Assembly (NCBI GenBank): GCA_028752905.1
Contig: JAQNBH010000252.1
Span: 248,001 to 312,000, forward strand
Source of the DNA: Cladorhizidae sp. MBARI D1340-BT2
Taxonomy: Eukaryota > Porifera > Demospongiae > Poecilosclerida > Cladorhizidae
Length of the DNA stretch: 64,000 nt
Direction: 5' to 3'
Shown here: positions 55,233 to 64,000 of the stretch, piece by piece
How the letters are laid out: each line of letters begins with the position of its first letter
Position numbering within the stretch: position 1 is the stretch's first letter
Program-made: the position numbers and the translations under genes
The notes under the pieces: model-generated
Told to the model about the DNA's origin: nothing
The model's database searches: none
What the model saw: the letters and a program-made list of their open reading frames with translations, nothing else

Positions 55233-55407
55233 ATCCTGGATTGCCTATAAGTGGTGGTCCAAAACTTAGGACATCAGGTCTTCCATCACCACCATCCAGA
55301 CATGTGAGCCAATACTCTATCGTAGTGTTTGCTTGCTTAATTTTACAGTGATTGTTTTAACTTTCAGACTCAATCCTTTTCTGGTGAACAAGTCTATGAA
55401 AATCCTG
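55233..55407 (+). CDS. Linker exon and YENP tyrosine exon, copy B (best preserved)
   Basis: Linker exon 55233-55303 (71 nt, acceptor CTCTAG, donor CAT/GTGAGC, phase 1 to 0) encodes DPGLPISGGPKLRTSGLPSP and PSRH. Tyrosine exon 55368-55407 (40 nt, acceptor TTTCAG, donor CTG/GTATGT, phase 0 to 1) encodes TQSFSGEQVYENP plus one base. The phases fit each other in either order, so the cassette can be repeated or skipped without frame loss. YENP fits the pYxN consensus bound by Grb2-type SH2 domains, which is inference. The sequence is proline/serine rich and likely cytoplasmic. The parent gene is not identified. Confidence 0.6.
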
Positions 55408-56714
55408 GTATGTGAATACTGAGAGGTTCATGTTATTTTACATATTTTAGATTTTAGGTACTGTTAACAAATTAATTCCCTTGACATAAGTAGCCTAATA
55501 CTCTACAAGTCTAGCTTATTTAAAACACATGTTTTTACGTCAATATGATGAACACATGCCGAGAATGAAAGGTTTGTGTCTCTTCAGTCTGTGTATGCAA
55601 CATAATTGTGCTTTGTAAGTAACAAATGCTCACAATAGAGTGTGCTCTGATGTATGATTTGAATGGGTGTGTGTAGTGATCGCCCAGTGCATAATATCCT
55701 GTGACAAATAACAATGAAAGGAGACAAGTAGGGATGTAGATACATTGGTAGTGTGGCAGAGCCAGAGAGACAAGTGCATTAGTACAATACTAACCAGCTG
55801 TATGTGGGCATGTAGTAAAAATTAGTTAGCTACTGGCATGCTATAACATGTATAATACCATGTATTTACCTGTAGTCTCAGTAATGTATGATTATTCAAA
55901 TTGTATGCATGTCAGAACAGTAGTCATAACAGCAGTCGGAGTAACTTGTGTGAGAACAGTTGAGTTGTTTTGTCTTTTGCTGTGTCTTCTATATCTTATT
56001 TATTTATCCTCTTAATATATTTAAACCTATCTGAACTCTTAACACAGTCTAGCTAGTTGTCTAGAATTGTACTAAGTTGAACATTTATTGAAGTTGAATA
56101 GCTATAGCAGTAGCCACTTGTTGAATAGACTGAACTCGGTTGGTTACAGGTAGACTTGGCTGAAACTTAAGTCGACCACTTTGAAGTTTTAAAGAAAGAG
56201 AGGATCAAGAACAACACTACTTAAGCGTTATTCATCTGGTAGTCATGATGACATTCACCTTCATTATAAATTTAACCCTCCCATCACCAGAGTGATTAAT
56301 TAAAAAATACTACAAATGAATGCAAGGATTGTGTTGCAAGTTAATGTCTGATGGAGAGATGGACAATTACTTTTAGCATGATTACCAATACAGACAAAAA
56401 TTTAATTCTTAGCATTATTGCAAGCCTAGATCACATTGCTTTAGGTATTCTACTACTCCAAGTGCAGGCCTAACACTATACACTGATCTGTAAATTATTG
56501 ATGTCATAAAATTGTATTGCTTGTACTGTTATAGGTAGAAATATTGAAGCTTACAGATAGCAAAGGCTTGGAGGAGAAACCTCCTCGATATTGAGCACGA
56601 CGATCATTTCCAGTTTAGCAAGGCCGTTATCCGTGATGATTATTTCCAGTTTAGCAAACCTTTCATACCTAGAGTATCCAAATGGAACTTAAACATCCAT
56701 TTTTAAGATATCAG
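55408..56714. other. Intron-like, no further exon supported
   Basis: AT-rich. A 20-bp direct repeat GATTATTTCCAGTTTAGCAA (and GATCATTTCCAGTTTAGCAA) occurs at about 56603-56655. Confidence 0.4.
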
Positions 56715-56854
56715 AAGCTTTACCTGATCCCAAGGAAGCATATCCATTGTGGGCTGCTGTGCTTCTCCCATGCCTTTTACTGTCACTCTTCCCTTCTAAT
56801 TTCAATTCTCGTTATTCTGCTGTTTCAGAAGCACACTTTGACTTTTCTCTCTGA
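56715..56854 (+). CDS. Alternative C-terminal exon, copy 1
   Basis: Acceptor ATCAG, phase 1, so it fits the end of the 40-nt tyrosine exon. Reads EALPDPKEAYPLW, then a hydrophobic stretch 'AAVLLPCLLLSLFP' and stops at TGA 56852-56854. The hydrophobic part is unlike the other two terminal exons and may follow loss of the original stop. Confidence 0.5.
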
Positions 56855-57074
56855 TTTTTTTTCCTTTATTTATCCAGGCAAAAATCAGCAAGCTGCTCTG
56901 CTGGAAAAAATGTCTGTGCATGTAGCTATCATTTTAGTATGGACATGCACACAAGAATCTGCTCATATACACATGACCACCATTTTCCCATTAATCACAA
57001 TTCCATAGCTAGATAACGCTGAATCTGTTGGCCTCCAGGAGAGCTAGCATTGTATTTTTCATCAGTAGACTTCC

Positions 57075-57335
57075 TTCTTTGGTCCTAACCTGGATCAGTG
57101 CAGCTACTAATACAGCTGTGGTTTGTAGCTAAAGTTTTCTTGCAGAACTCTAGAGGCAAGTGCTGTACTGAAAACAATAAAAGAATGTGCTAACCTAAGC
57201 TGTGTATGCTTGGAAAGTTAGTGTTTATTTAATCTGAGGATTATTTTCTTTCTGTGGATCCTGCCTAGTACAATGCAGTAGTTAAACTACAAATGAGGTT
57301 GTAGCTATAGCTTTCTTACAGCTATCTTAAGTGCT
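57075..57335. repeat. ~180-bp tandem duplication
   Basis: GGTCCTAACCTGGATCAGTG at about 57080 resembles GGATCCTGCCTAGTACAATG at about 57256. Both run on to 'TTGTAGCTA-AG-TTTCTT' and CAG. Confidence 0.65.
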
Positions 57336-57467
57336 CCATTCTATATACTATGTCACACTTTGTCTGTTTTAAGCTTCTAGACCGCTAAGGCATTCTTTAA
57401 GGTTGAGTTAGAGGCATAGTATTGTGGTGCTCCCTTCCTTGTAGAAACTTGGACAGATCGACTATAG

Positions 57468-57526
57468 AAGCTTTACCTGAGCCTAAGGAAGTGTCTGAAT
57501 GGTGGATGATGCCGAGCAGTAGCTAG
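57468..57526 (+). CDS. Alternative C-terminal exon, copy 2
   Basis: Acceptor ACTATAG, phase 1. Encodes EALPEPKEVSEWWMMPSSS and a TAG stop. Homologous to copies 1 and 3, including the sequence after the stop (GCTAGCAAT). Joined to a tyrosine exon it would give YENPEALPEPKE. Confidence 0.55.
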
Positions 57527-58309
57527 CAATAAATAATTAACTACAGTTATAATTGATTTTGAACACAACTAACTTTCAATGTGTAGCTAGCTATCATTAT
57601 TATCTTGCTAGATAGAGCTAAAGTATGATAGTAAGGGAATTCATAAACTGTCTTTCAGAATTAATTGGCAAAAAATATCTATGTTTTGTCTGCTGATCGA
57701 GTTGATGCTGGTTGTAGCTAATACCTGATTTATTGTCCAAGTTTCTTCATGCATGAGCCTCCAATCTCTTCTCTCAAACATTATACATTAGGACGGTTAA
57801 AATACAAAGGTTGTACAAGGTAATGTTATTTCTCACACATGCATATACATACACACGTCAAACACACAAATCCTAAAGCCAAACTGAGCATTCATGGCCA
57901 ACTACTTGGTTGACTCGGTGTGGACAGAGGCCTGGTTGCTATTTTGGGAAGGAATTCCTGTGAAATGAAAATGTATTCATTATACCCCAATATAAAATCT
58001 ATAATTATTTCTATAATGATTTCAGTTAACTATTTTGAGATTTCAGTACAGACCATATTTATACCAGTGGCTTCCAGAGTAAACCCACAGAATATTGAAA
58101 CATATTAGCTTCTTTATAAGCATAGTATGTTTTTAGCCTGAGTAGCAATTCTCACTTGTCTATGCAGCCAGTTCTTCCTGCAACTAGGTTGTTTTCTCTT
58201 ACAATTCCAAATTTAATAAGACTAGTAGGAGGAGGAGTTCTTATTTTTTACAGGTGAACCTACAATTGAATACATACATACATACATATATATGGTTTTC
58301 CAAGTTTTC

Positions 58310-60050
58310 CGTTCAGCTCCCCAGGTTTGCAACAACTATGGTCCTGTCTGCTCCCATATCAATGCGCATTCTGCATTCTCTCTGGCCTACCCCGCCTTCT
58401 ACATATAGACCTGGTTGTCTGATGGCTGTTATTATAGACTCAGTCATTTCACTGTGTTTTTCCATCCTAACTTCGATCTCATACCCAGAATTGTCACATT
58501 TCGACCTTCTGCTTAAACATGTAGACACAAAGTTAACCCTATCCCCAGACTTATCTTGAGGCTTTCCCGGAGTGCTACTGTAAAACATGTTATTTAAGTC
58601 ACCCATACACTCACTGTACTTTGGGTTATGGTGTCTTTCCCTGCTGTCATGGTTGACGTCGCAACAATGAGTGCCAGTTCCGGAGATGACTGTCTTCATT
58701 CCATTGATTTCTTGACCAGTCTCCCGGGCAACTCCTCAGTTTCGTGCAGGGCAGTCATCTTTTGCGGAATTTAATATTCATGGCTTGTCGCTCTGTCATG
58801 AAGTTGGCGAATTCCAGGAACATCTCAGGTTTCCATGCTCTAACATGGTTTGCATCCAGCGAGTAAAAGGAGAGAAATTTTCCTGTTGCCACTGTCTTGC
58901 CATCCTCTTTTATTGTATTACAGTTTTCCATGTGAACATCTGCCAAACTTAGTAATACTCAAAGAATTTTTGTAGCTGCATCACCATCTTTCCTCAGAAC
59001 GACCAGAACTCTCACTCACAGGCTTCTTTGCAATATCAGAGCTCCTTCAGCAAGGCCATTTTCAGCAAATTGTAGTCTACCTTAGCCTCCTCCATTACAG
59101 ATGTTGTGTAAGCTATGGATGCGGTTCCCATCACTAGAGGACCATGTGGCTTGCCCATTTATCCTTGTTGATCTCTGCTGTGGAAAGCATGTCTTCAAAG
59201 TTTCGGAGGTAGGATACAGGCTGTTCCTTGTCCGTCTATGGAGCAATTTTATCTCCCAGCTTCCATTTTCTATCTCTGTCTCGTCATCTGTCGTCACTAT
59301 GCCACATATAGTTTTGGTTTCGTGCTGAAACTTGATTTGCATTAGAAGTGTTCTCTTTTGTGCTGTCCTTCGCTTTGAGTTATTTTGTTCGGCTTTCTTC
59401 GGCTTCTTTATGTTCAATCCTTCTGCTCTCCCTTTTCACTTCCATTCTCTGATTCGACAATCTTCTGCTTCACTTTCTCTGGTTCGATGTTCGTCTGCTA
59501 CTCTTTCTCTTGTTCAACGTTCTTCCACTTCTCTTTCTCTGGTTCGACGTTCTTCCACATCTTTTTCTCTGATTCGATAATCTCCTACTTCTCTTTCTCT
59601 TTGTTCGACCTTTTTCCACTTCTCTTTCTCTGGTTCAATGTTCTTCCACTTCTCTTTCTCTTGTTCGACGTTCTTCCACTTCTCTTTCTCTTGTTCGACG
59701 TTCTTCCGCTTCTCTTTCTCTTGGTTCGACCTTTTTCCACTTCTCTTTCTCTGATTCGACAATATTCTGCTTCACTTTCTCTGGTTCGATGTTCTTCCAC
59801 TTCTCTTTCTCTTGTTCAACATTCTTCCACTACTCTTTCTCTGGTTCAACATTCTCCCGCTTATCTTTCTCAGGTTCGACGTTCCACCGCTTCCCTTTCT
59901 CTGTTTCGACGTTCTTCCACTACTCTATCTCTGGTTCAACGTCAATGTTTTTCTGCTTCTCTTTCTCTGGTTCGGCATTCTTCCTCTTCTCTACCTTCAA
60001 TTCTTCTGTTCTCCTCCATAGTCAGGATTAATGTCTGAATGGCCTCCAGT
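58310..60050 (-). mobile_element. Third gypsy-class fragment: gag and protease
   Basis: Minus strand. Near 60035-60010 it reads MEENRRIEGREEE, then a long Glu/Lys/Arg-rich repeat (59990-59430), then 'VSYLRNFEDMLSTAEINKDK' at about 59225-59170, comparable to 'EAYLRNFEQTL' in the first element's gag. The far end, near 58400-58310, holds 'CRMRIDMGADRTIVVANL', a retropepsin active site with DTG changed to DMG. The open stretches 58946-58755 and 58699-58313 lie between. No RT, integrase or LTR follows, so the copy is truncated. Confidence 0.7.
59430..59990 (-). repeat. 30-bp minisatellite inside gag
   Basis: About 18 units of TTCTTCCACTTCTCTTTCTC followed by TGGTTCGACG on the plus strand. On the minus strand one frame gives EKEKWKNVEQ-type decapeptides and another RTREREVEE. 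Units of 29 or 31 bp break the frame. The long plus-strand frame (59385-60038) rich in Phe and Ser is an artefact. Confidence 0.9.
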
Positions 60051-60535
60051 GGGTTTGGGAATTCTCTTGTAGTCCTCGTCATTTACGGTCAATGGCTTGA
60101 CTAGCCCTTCCTGATATCCACATTTGTGTCCTCATTGTCGGTCATCTGAACTTGCTCTCTTTGGAGTTTCTCAGTTTACTCCCCTCGCTCTGTTCTGTCT
60201 GCTCTCTCAGACTTGTCATTTGCCTTGTTACTTGATGTAATTTCTTGCATAAAATGGGCGGCAAAATACAAAAATACACAATATGTAAATAATATGCAAA
60301 CACTATGCACAATATCAAACAATATACACACAGAAATGCTGAAAACGTGCTCTCACTTCTCCGAATCAACCAAGCTGAGCCAAGTGCTGGCCACAGTTCC
60401 AATTATCCACTTAGCCAAACTCCAGCTGTCTTCTATAAGTTTCTGGAAAAAATAAGATAGAGCAACACACTAGCTCTCTTACTAACCAGTCCATTTTGAG
60501 GCCTGACACTTCCCTTGTAGAGAAACAGAGTCTAG

Positions 60536-60558
60536 AAGATTTGCCCAAGCTTAAATAA
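60536..60558 (+). CDS. Alternative C-terminal exon, copy 3 (very short)
   Basis: Acceptor GTCTAG, phase 1. Encodes EDLPKLK and a TAA stop. The upstream 'CTTCCCTTGTAGA-AAAC' and the downstream ATGGTG/GCTAGCTAGCAAT match copy 2 (57440-57535). Confidence 0.45.
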
Positions 60559-61005
60559 TGGTGAATGGCACCAAGTGCTAGCTAGCAATGAGTTCAATAA
60601 CTGTGTGTGTGGACAAAATATCTCCAGTAGCTATATGTCACAATCTTGTATGCACGCTTACACTACTACTGGAATATGCGGGAAAGGGCGAGGCAATCCT
60701 TGGGCTTGGCCTGAATGGGAATGGTCAGTACTGGAGGGGAACTGGCAGGAACATGGCATAGAAAAGTATATGAAGCTGGTACCTAATTGTCGGTCAAACA
60801 ATACCACTTCATCGCAAGTCAAATATGAAAAATTTCATATAAGAATTATAATTTTGGTTTAGATTTATGACATTAGTTTCCACAAAATCCGATTTTGAAT
60901 TCAAGTTTAAGTACATTTAAATTGAATTGCTAATATATGTCTAGATGGACCCTCTCCAGCTATTTAGGAAAGGCTAATACTAAAACTAGATACTATCACA
61001 CTAAC
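60559..61005. other. No gene recognised
   Basis: Open frame 60575-60862 has a Trp/Gly-rich part ('GNPWAWPEWEWSVLEGNW') with no match that I know. Confidence 0.35.
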
Positions 61006-61123
61006 CTGAGAAGCCTTCCTGGTCCATTTCTGCATCTGAATCTTGATCAATAAACAGCAGCTCTCTGAGAATTCCTAGGTAACTGAAGATGACTATACCT
61101 TCTTCTTCCTCATCAGAATCTTC
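61006..61123 (-). other. Possible minus-strand exon, acidic
   Basis: 118 nt between an acceptor CTTTAG and a donor CAG/GTTAGT. It encodes EDSDEEEEGIVIFSYLGILR and then ELLFIDQDSDAEMDQEGFS, phase 0 to 1, without stop. No neighbouring exon was found on this strand, so it may be a chance frame. Confidence 0.35.
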
Positions 61124-62164
61124 CTAAAGATAGCTATATCACCCCTGGTGACTTAAGTAATGAGGTCATCCTAGTTACTCTCTCATCAATTCGATGATTT
61201 TCTAGACAAGAGATCGTTGGTATTTTTTAAAACATATTTGGCAACATTTTCTGGACCCTATATGCAATCTAGGAGTAGGACATAACAATTGGAAAATTGT
61301 AGCAATCATGCAGTGTTTTATGTGTTTTTTTAACTTGCTCTGCTATATTGTGCTTACAGAGGGTTGGTTAAGGACATGATCAGTGATCTTGCTGGCAGGG
61401 TGGTTCACTGTTGCTAAGCTCTCACTGCTTTTGTGAATCTCATTATTTGGAATCATGCTTCTTTATTTTCTTCACTATTGGCTGAATAAGAAGGTTGGAG
61501 GTGTGAGGCCTGCGACTGTCAGTTTTACCCTAATGAGTTGGCAGGCAAATGTGTATAGGATGTGGGAAGTCATCTTTGAGTACTAACTTCTATGGTCCAT
61601 TTTTATTGTTCTTTTTGTGAGAGGTCCGCACCATGATTTGTTAACCCCATTCATATTGAACATGGTCATCTTGAGATTTGGGTATACCTAAACTGGTTGA
61701 GCTAATGTGCATCAAGCATTAGCTTATGAGGCTATATATGAGCAATCAGGTGCATTGAGAAAAATTTATAGCTTGAGTAGCTCTAGTTATTGTGGATGAG
61801 CAACTCTAGGCCAAATAGAACCTGCATCCCTTTATTTTGTGCCTGCACACCAGAGATGTTTGTATTGTTAATTATATCATACTCTGCGAACATGCTGGTA
61901 GCAATTGCCAGGTTGGCTAATCCATGTTTGTCTGCCCAAGGTTATCACCTGTTACTGTTAGGATAAATCTTTGTTAAATGTATGTTTTATAAGTGATAAA
62001 AAAGGTTTTGTAGAAAAGCTTCCTTACTCATATTAAATATGCAATTGTAAAGCTTGTTCTAAAATTTCTTGTAAACTAGGGTTGATAGGACAACCCGTTG
62101 GGTTTATAGTTACTTATAATTATGTCTTCTACGAATGGATTTTGGTTGATTCATAAATTTAGAG
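61124..62164. other. No gene recognised
   Basis: AT-rich, intron-like. Confidence 0.4.
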
Positions 62165-62325
62165 ACTGGAAAATTTCAGCAAATCTTGTGAGATCAAAAG
62201 GATCTTCTTTGCCACAAGCCTCTGCCGCTGTGAGTCTGTTCTATTCCATTAACTTGCTTATTGATGTTGATAATTTACTCATCAGAGTGAATCCATTTCT
62301 GATGAAGAAGCCTATGAAAATCCTG
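62165..62325 (+). CDS. Linker exon and YENP tyrosine exon, copy C
   Basis: Linker exon 62165-62229 (acceptor TTAGAG, donor GCT/GTGAGT, phase 1 to 0) encodes DWKISANLVRSKGSSLPQAS and AA. After a 56-bp intron, the 40-nt exon 62286-62325 (acceptor ATCAG, donor CTG/GTATGT, phase 0 to 1) encodes SESISDEEAYENP plus one base. Length, phases and the YENP motif equal copy B, 7 kb upstream, while the introns have diverged. That contrast suggests coding constraint. Confidence 0.6.
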
Positions 62326-62652
62326 GTATGTTTGATTGATTATGGATACTGTTTTTTTAAAATAATTAATGATAACAATTTTCAATGGCATAACTATTTG
62401 TAAATGTAACTTTTTCCCTCATAAGTCCATTAAAACTATCATCGGTATGCAAATACAATAAGCTGTAGTTTTGTAATAGAAGTAACTCATTGAGGTGAGC
62501 AAATAAAAGCTACATTGCAGACAGATTCGTAGCAAATAAATCTGTTCAGAAATCCCTCCTACCTAGAGATTGAGCATGAGTTATAGGTGGACATCCCTCA
62601 CTGGATTTTTAGTGGCAGTCAAAATAATCCACGGCATTTAATCATGTATCTG

Positions 62653-63325
62653 AGGGGACAATGGCATATTTTTCCTTTTTTTAATTTTTACTTATGGTTA
62701 CCACTTTAGAGCTCCGTAAATTCTGTATGTAAACTTCATTGTATGGACTTCATATATAGCTTAATTGATAGGTCTCTCTGTGGGCTCTCTTTTGATACTA
62801 AATTGTTTTTATAGGTATAACTATAGCCAAGTTACTAGACCTAAAGTAGAGGGAACTTCAAAACCTGAATGCCTGAATTGGCCGCATAAATATATCTCCA
62901 GATTGCAAAGTGCTAAAGATTTGAAATTAGCACCAGTGGCTAGAGGAAGCTCTACTCTATTCAACGAGTGTTTTCATTAGGTGTTAAAATGTAAGTACAT
63001 GGTCAAGCGCGTAGGTGAAATGTAGCTTCCTCTAGCCACTGGTGCTAATTTCAAACCTTTAGCACTTTGCAATCTGGAGATATTTTGTGGCCAATTTAGG
63101 CATTCAGGTTTTACGGTTCCCTCCACTCAAGGTATAGTAACGTGGCTATAGATATATCTATGAAAAATATTTTAGTAATAAAAGAGAGCACATAGAGAGA
63201 CCTATCTTTTGAGGTATATATTAAAGCCATACATTAAGTTTACAGAATCTATGGAGCTCTAAAATGGTAACCATAAGTAAAAGGGAATTTTTTAAAAAAA
63301 ATACCGTTGCCCCCCCCCCCCCCCC
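62653..63325. mobile_element. Foldback/MITE element, full palindrome, second copy
   Basis: Left arm from GAGGGGACAATGGCATA, GGTTACCACTTTAGAGCTCC, 'AAGCTCTACTCTATTCAACG'. Right arm from about 63020 in reverse to GGAGCTCTAAAATGGTAACC and ATACCGTTGCCCC. It ends in a run of 17 C residues. Spacer near 62970-63020. Confidence 0.92.
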
Positions 63326-63819
63326 TTAGTGATTGCAAACAATTTTTTGTGTTTTATTACAATTATATATTTGTAGCTATTACTTATTTCAATGTAAAAC
63401 TTTAACAAAATTTAAGAAAAGGAATCCATTCACTAATGCCTCTTTCTCAGCAGTAAAAAAATGAGAAAAAGAATGTTCCTAGAAGCAGTCATGGTTGTTT
63501 AAAAAAATTTAAAAAAAGTTTAATCTTGGTCATTTTTACTTTTATAATGATTTTCACACTGGACATGTACAGTTTTTAAAGATCTTGAGCTTTGTGGAGC
63601 ATTTTTATAATGTTTTGTTGTTTTGGAGAGCCTGCTTGCCTTCTTCCTGGCTATTGTACTTGTTAAAAATATCTCGGGGTATTTACTCCAATTCTTAATA
63701 TTTCAGGATGGTTCACGTCATATTGTGAACCAGCCTTTAGAATAAAAACTATGGAGTATGAATATATCCTTAACAACCCATTGAGTGTGAGGTGCATGTA
63801 GGCACACTTAACATACAGT
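63326..63819. other. No gene recognised
   Basis: AT-rich. No supported exon. Confidence 0.4.
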
Positions 63820-64000
63820 ATAGGGGTGGGGCTAAACCTAGGGCTAGAGTTAGGGCTATGGCTAGTATTATAGTTAGGCTTAGGGCTAGAGATAAGGCTA
63901 TGGTTGGGGCTGAGGTAGGGCTAAATCTAGGAGTATTGTTGGGCTTGGACTAGAATTGGGGTTAAGTCAGGGATAGAGTTAGGGCAAAGGCTAGTGCTAA
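63820..64000. repeat. Degenerate GGGCTA/TTAGGGC repeat, runs off the window
   Basis: About 25 diverged hexamer-like units such as CTAGGGCTAGAGTTAGGGCT and AGGCTTAGGGCTAGAG. It resembles a decayed telomere-like or subtelomeric repeat. Confidence 0.8.

Larger units (their letters stand above)
52905..55410 (+). repeat. Direct segmental duplication carrying receptor-tail exons
   Basis: About 52905-53440 and 54905-55410 align along their length, introns included: 'TTTTAGAACTT-TATAA', TTCATTGTGTAT-GTGT, 'CTGTGATTTATT-TCCCTAC' and CCTGGATTGCCTA. A third, partial copy of the exon part lies at 53745-53870. The period is about 2.0 kb. The copies differ by many substitutions and indels, so the duplication is old. 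Confidence 0.85.

Noticed and set aside
59385..60038. 217-codon plus-strand open frame rich in Phe, Ser and Leu
   Set aside because: It is the antisense reading of the 30-bp repeat in gag. Other frames over the same repeat are equally open.

Overview
The window looks like AT-rich nuclear DNA of an early-branching marine invertebrate. A demosponge is my best guess, but it rests only on general character (short GT-AG introns, GCTAGC-rich AT satellites, and this mix of hAT, piggyBac, Ginger and gypsy relics) and not on any marker gene. There is no operon-like organisation, no rRNA or tRNA gene and no intact host gene. Almost everything recognisable is a decayed mobile element, a retro-pseudogene or a tandem repeat. 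The host-like material is a set of short exons with good splice sites between about 46 and 62 kb.

Layout. 0-1.2 kb: the tail of a hAT transposase and a 32-bp minisatellite. 1.25-6.0 kb: a complete LTR-bounded Ty3/gypsy-class element on the minus strand, with 5-bp target duplications, primer site and polypurine tract. Its integrase remnant lies before reverse transcriptase. 6-13 kb: tandem repeats, a CobW GTPase pseudogene, a LINE remnant and a DDE_3-type transposase pseudogene. 13.7-16 kb: half of a foldback element, a pogo/Tigger-like fragment and an FTSJ3/SPB1-like methyltransferase pseudogene. 18.7-24.7 kb: a multi-exon Ginger1-like DNA transposon (integrase, Ulp1 protease, PHD finger) with a palindromic MITE inside. 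25.2-28.6 kb: a second gypsy element with the same unusual gene order, cut off at a large GTAG/GTGG microsatellite. 28.6-29.7 kb: a second hAT pseudogene. 30-31 kb: a full foldback element. 33.8-36.9 kb: a hAT element with terminal inverted repeats and a CTTAT direct duplication. 37.3-39.2 kb: a piggyBac transposase. 39.4-40.1 kb: a GCTAGC-rich satellite. 40-46 kb: nothing recognisable apart from a dispersed repeat. 46.2-46.6 kb: coiled-coil exons. 47.1-51.5 kb: a second Ginger-like transposon on the minus strand, with a CXC-like cysteine motif as well as Ulp1 and PHD. 52.9-62.4 kb: a duplicated cassette of very short, phase-matched exons that would encode a tyrosine-bearing cytoplasmic tail with alternative C-terminal exons. 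58.3-60.05 kb, inside that region: a third gypsy fragment (gag-protease). 62.65-63.3 kb: another foldback element. The window ends in degenerate GGGCTA repeats.

Three things stand out. (1) Two gypsy elements carry integrase between protease and reverse transcriptase, the Ty1/copia-like order known from Gmr1-type elements. (2) Two different integrase-type DNA transposons carry a Ulp1-like protease plus PHD finger, with the protease motifs legible although the surrounding genes are broken. (3) The 40-nt 'YENP' exons and their phase-compatible linker and terminal exons look like a modular receptor tail expanded by exon duplication.
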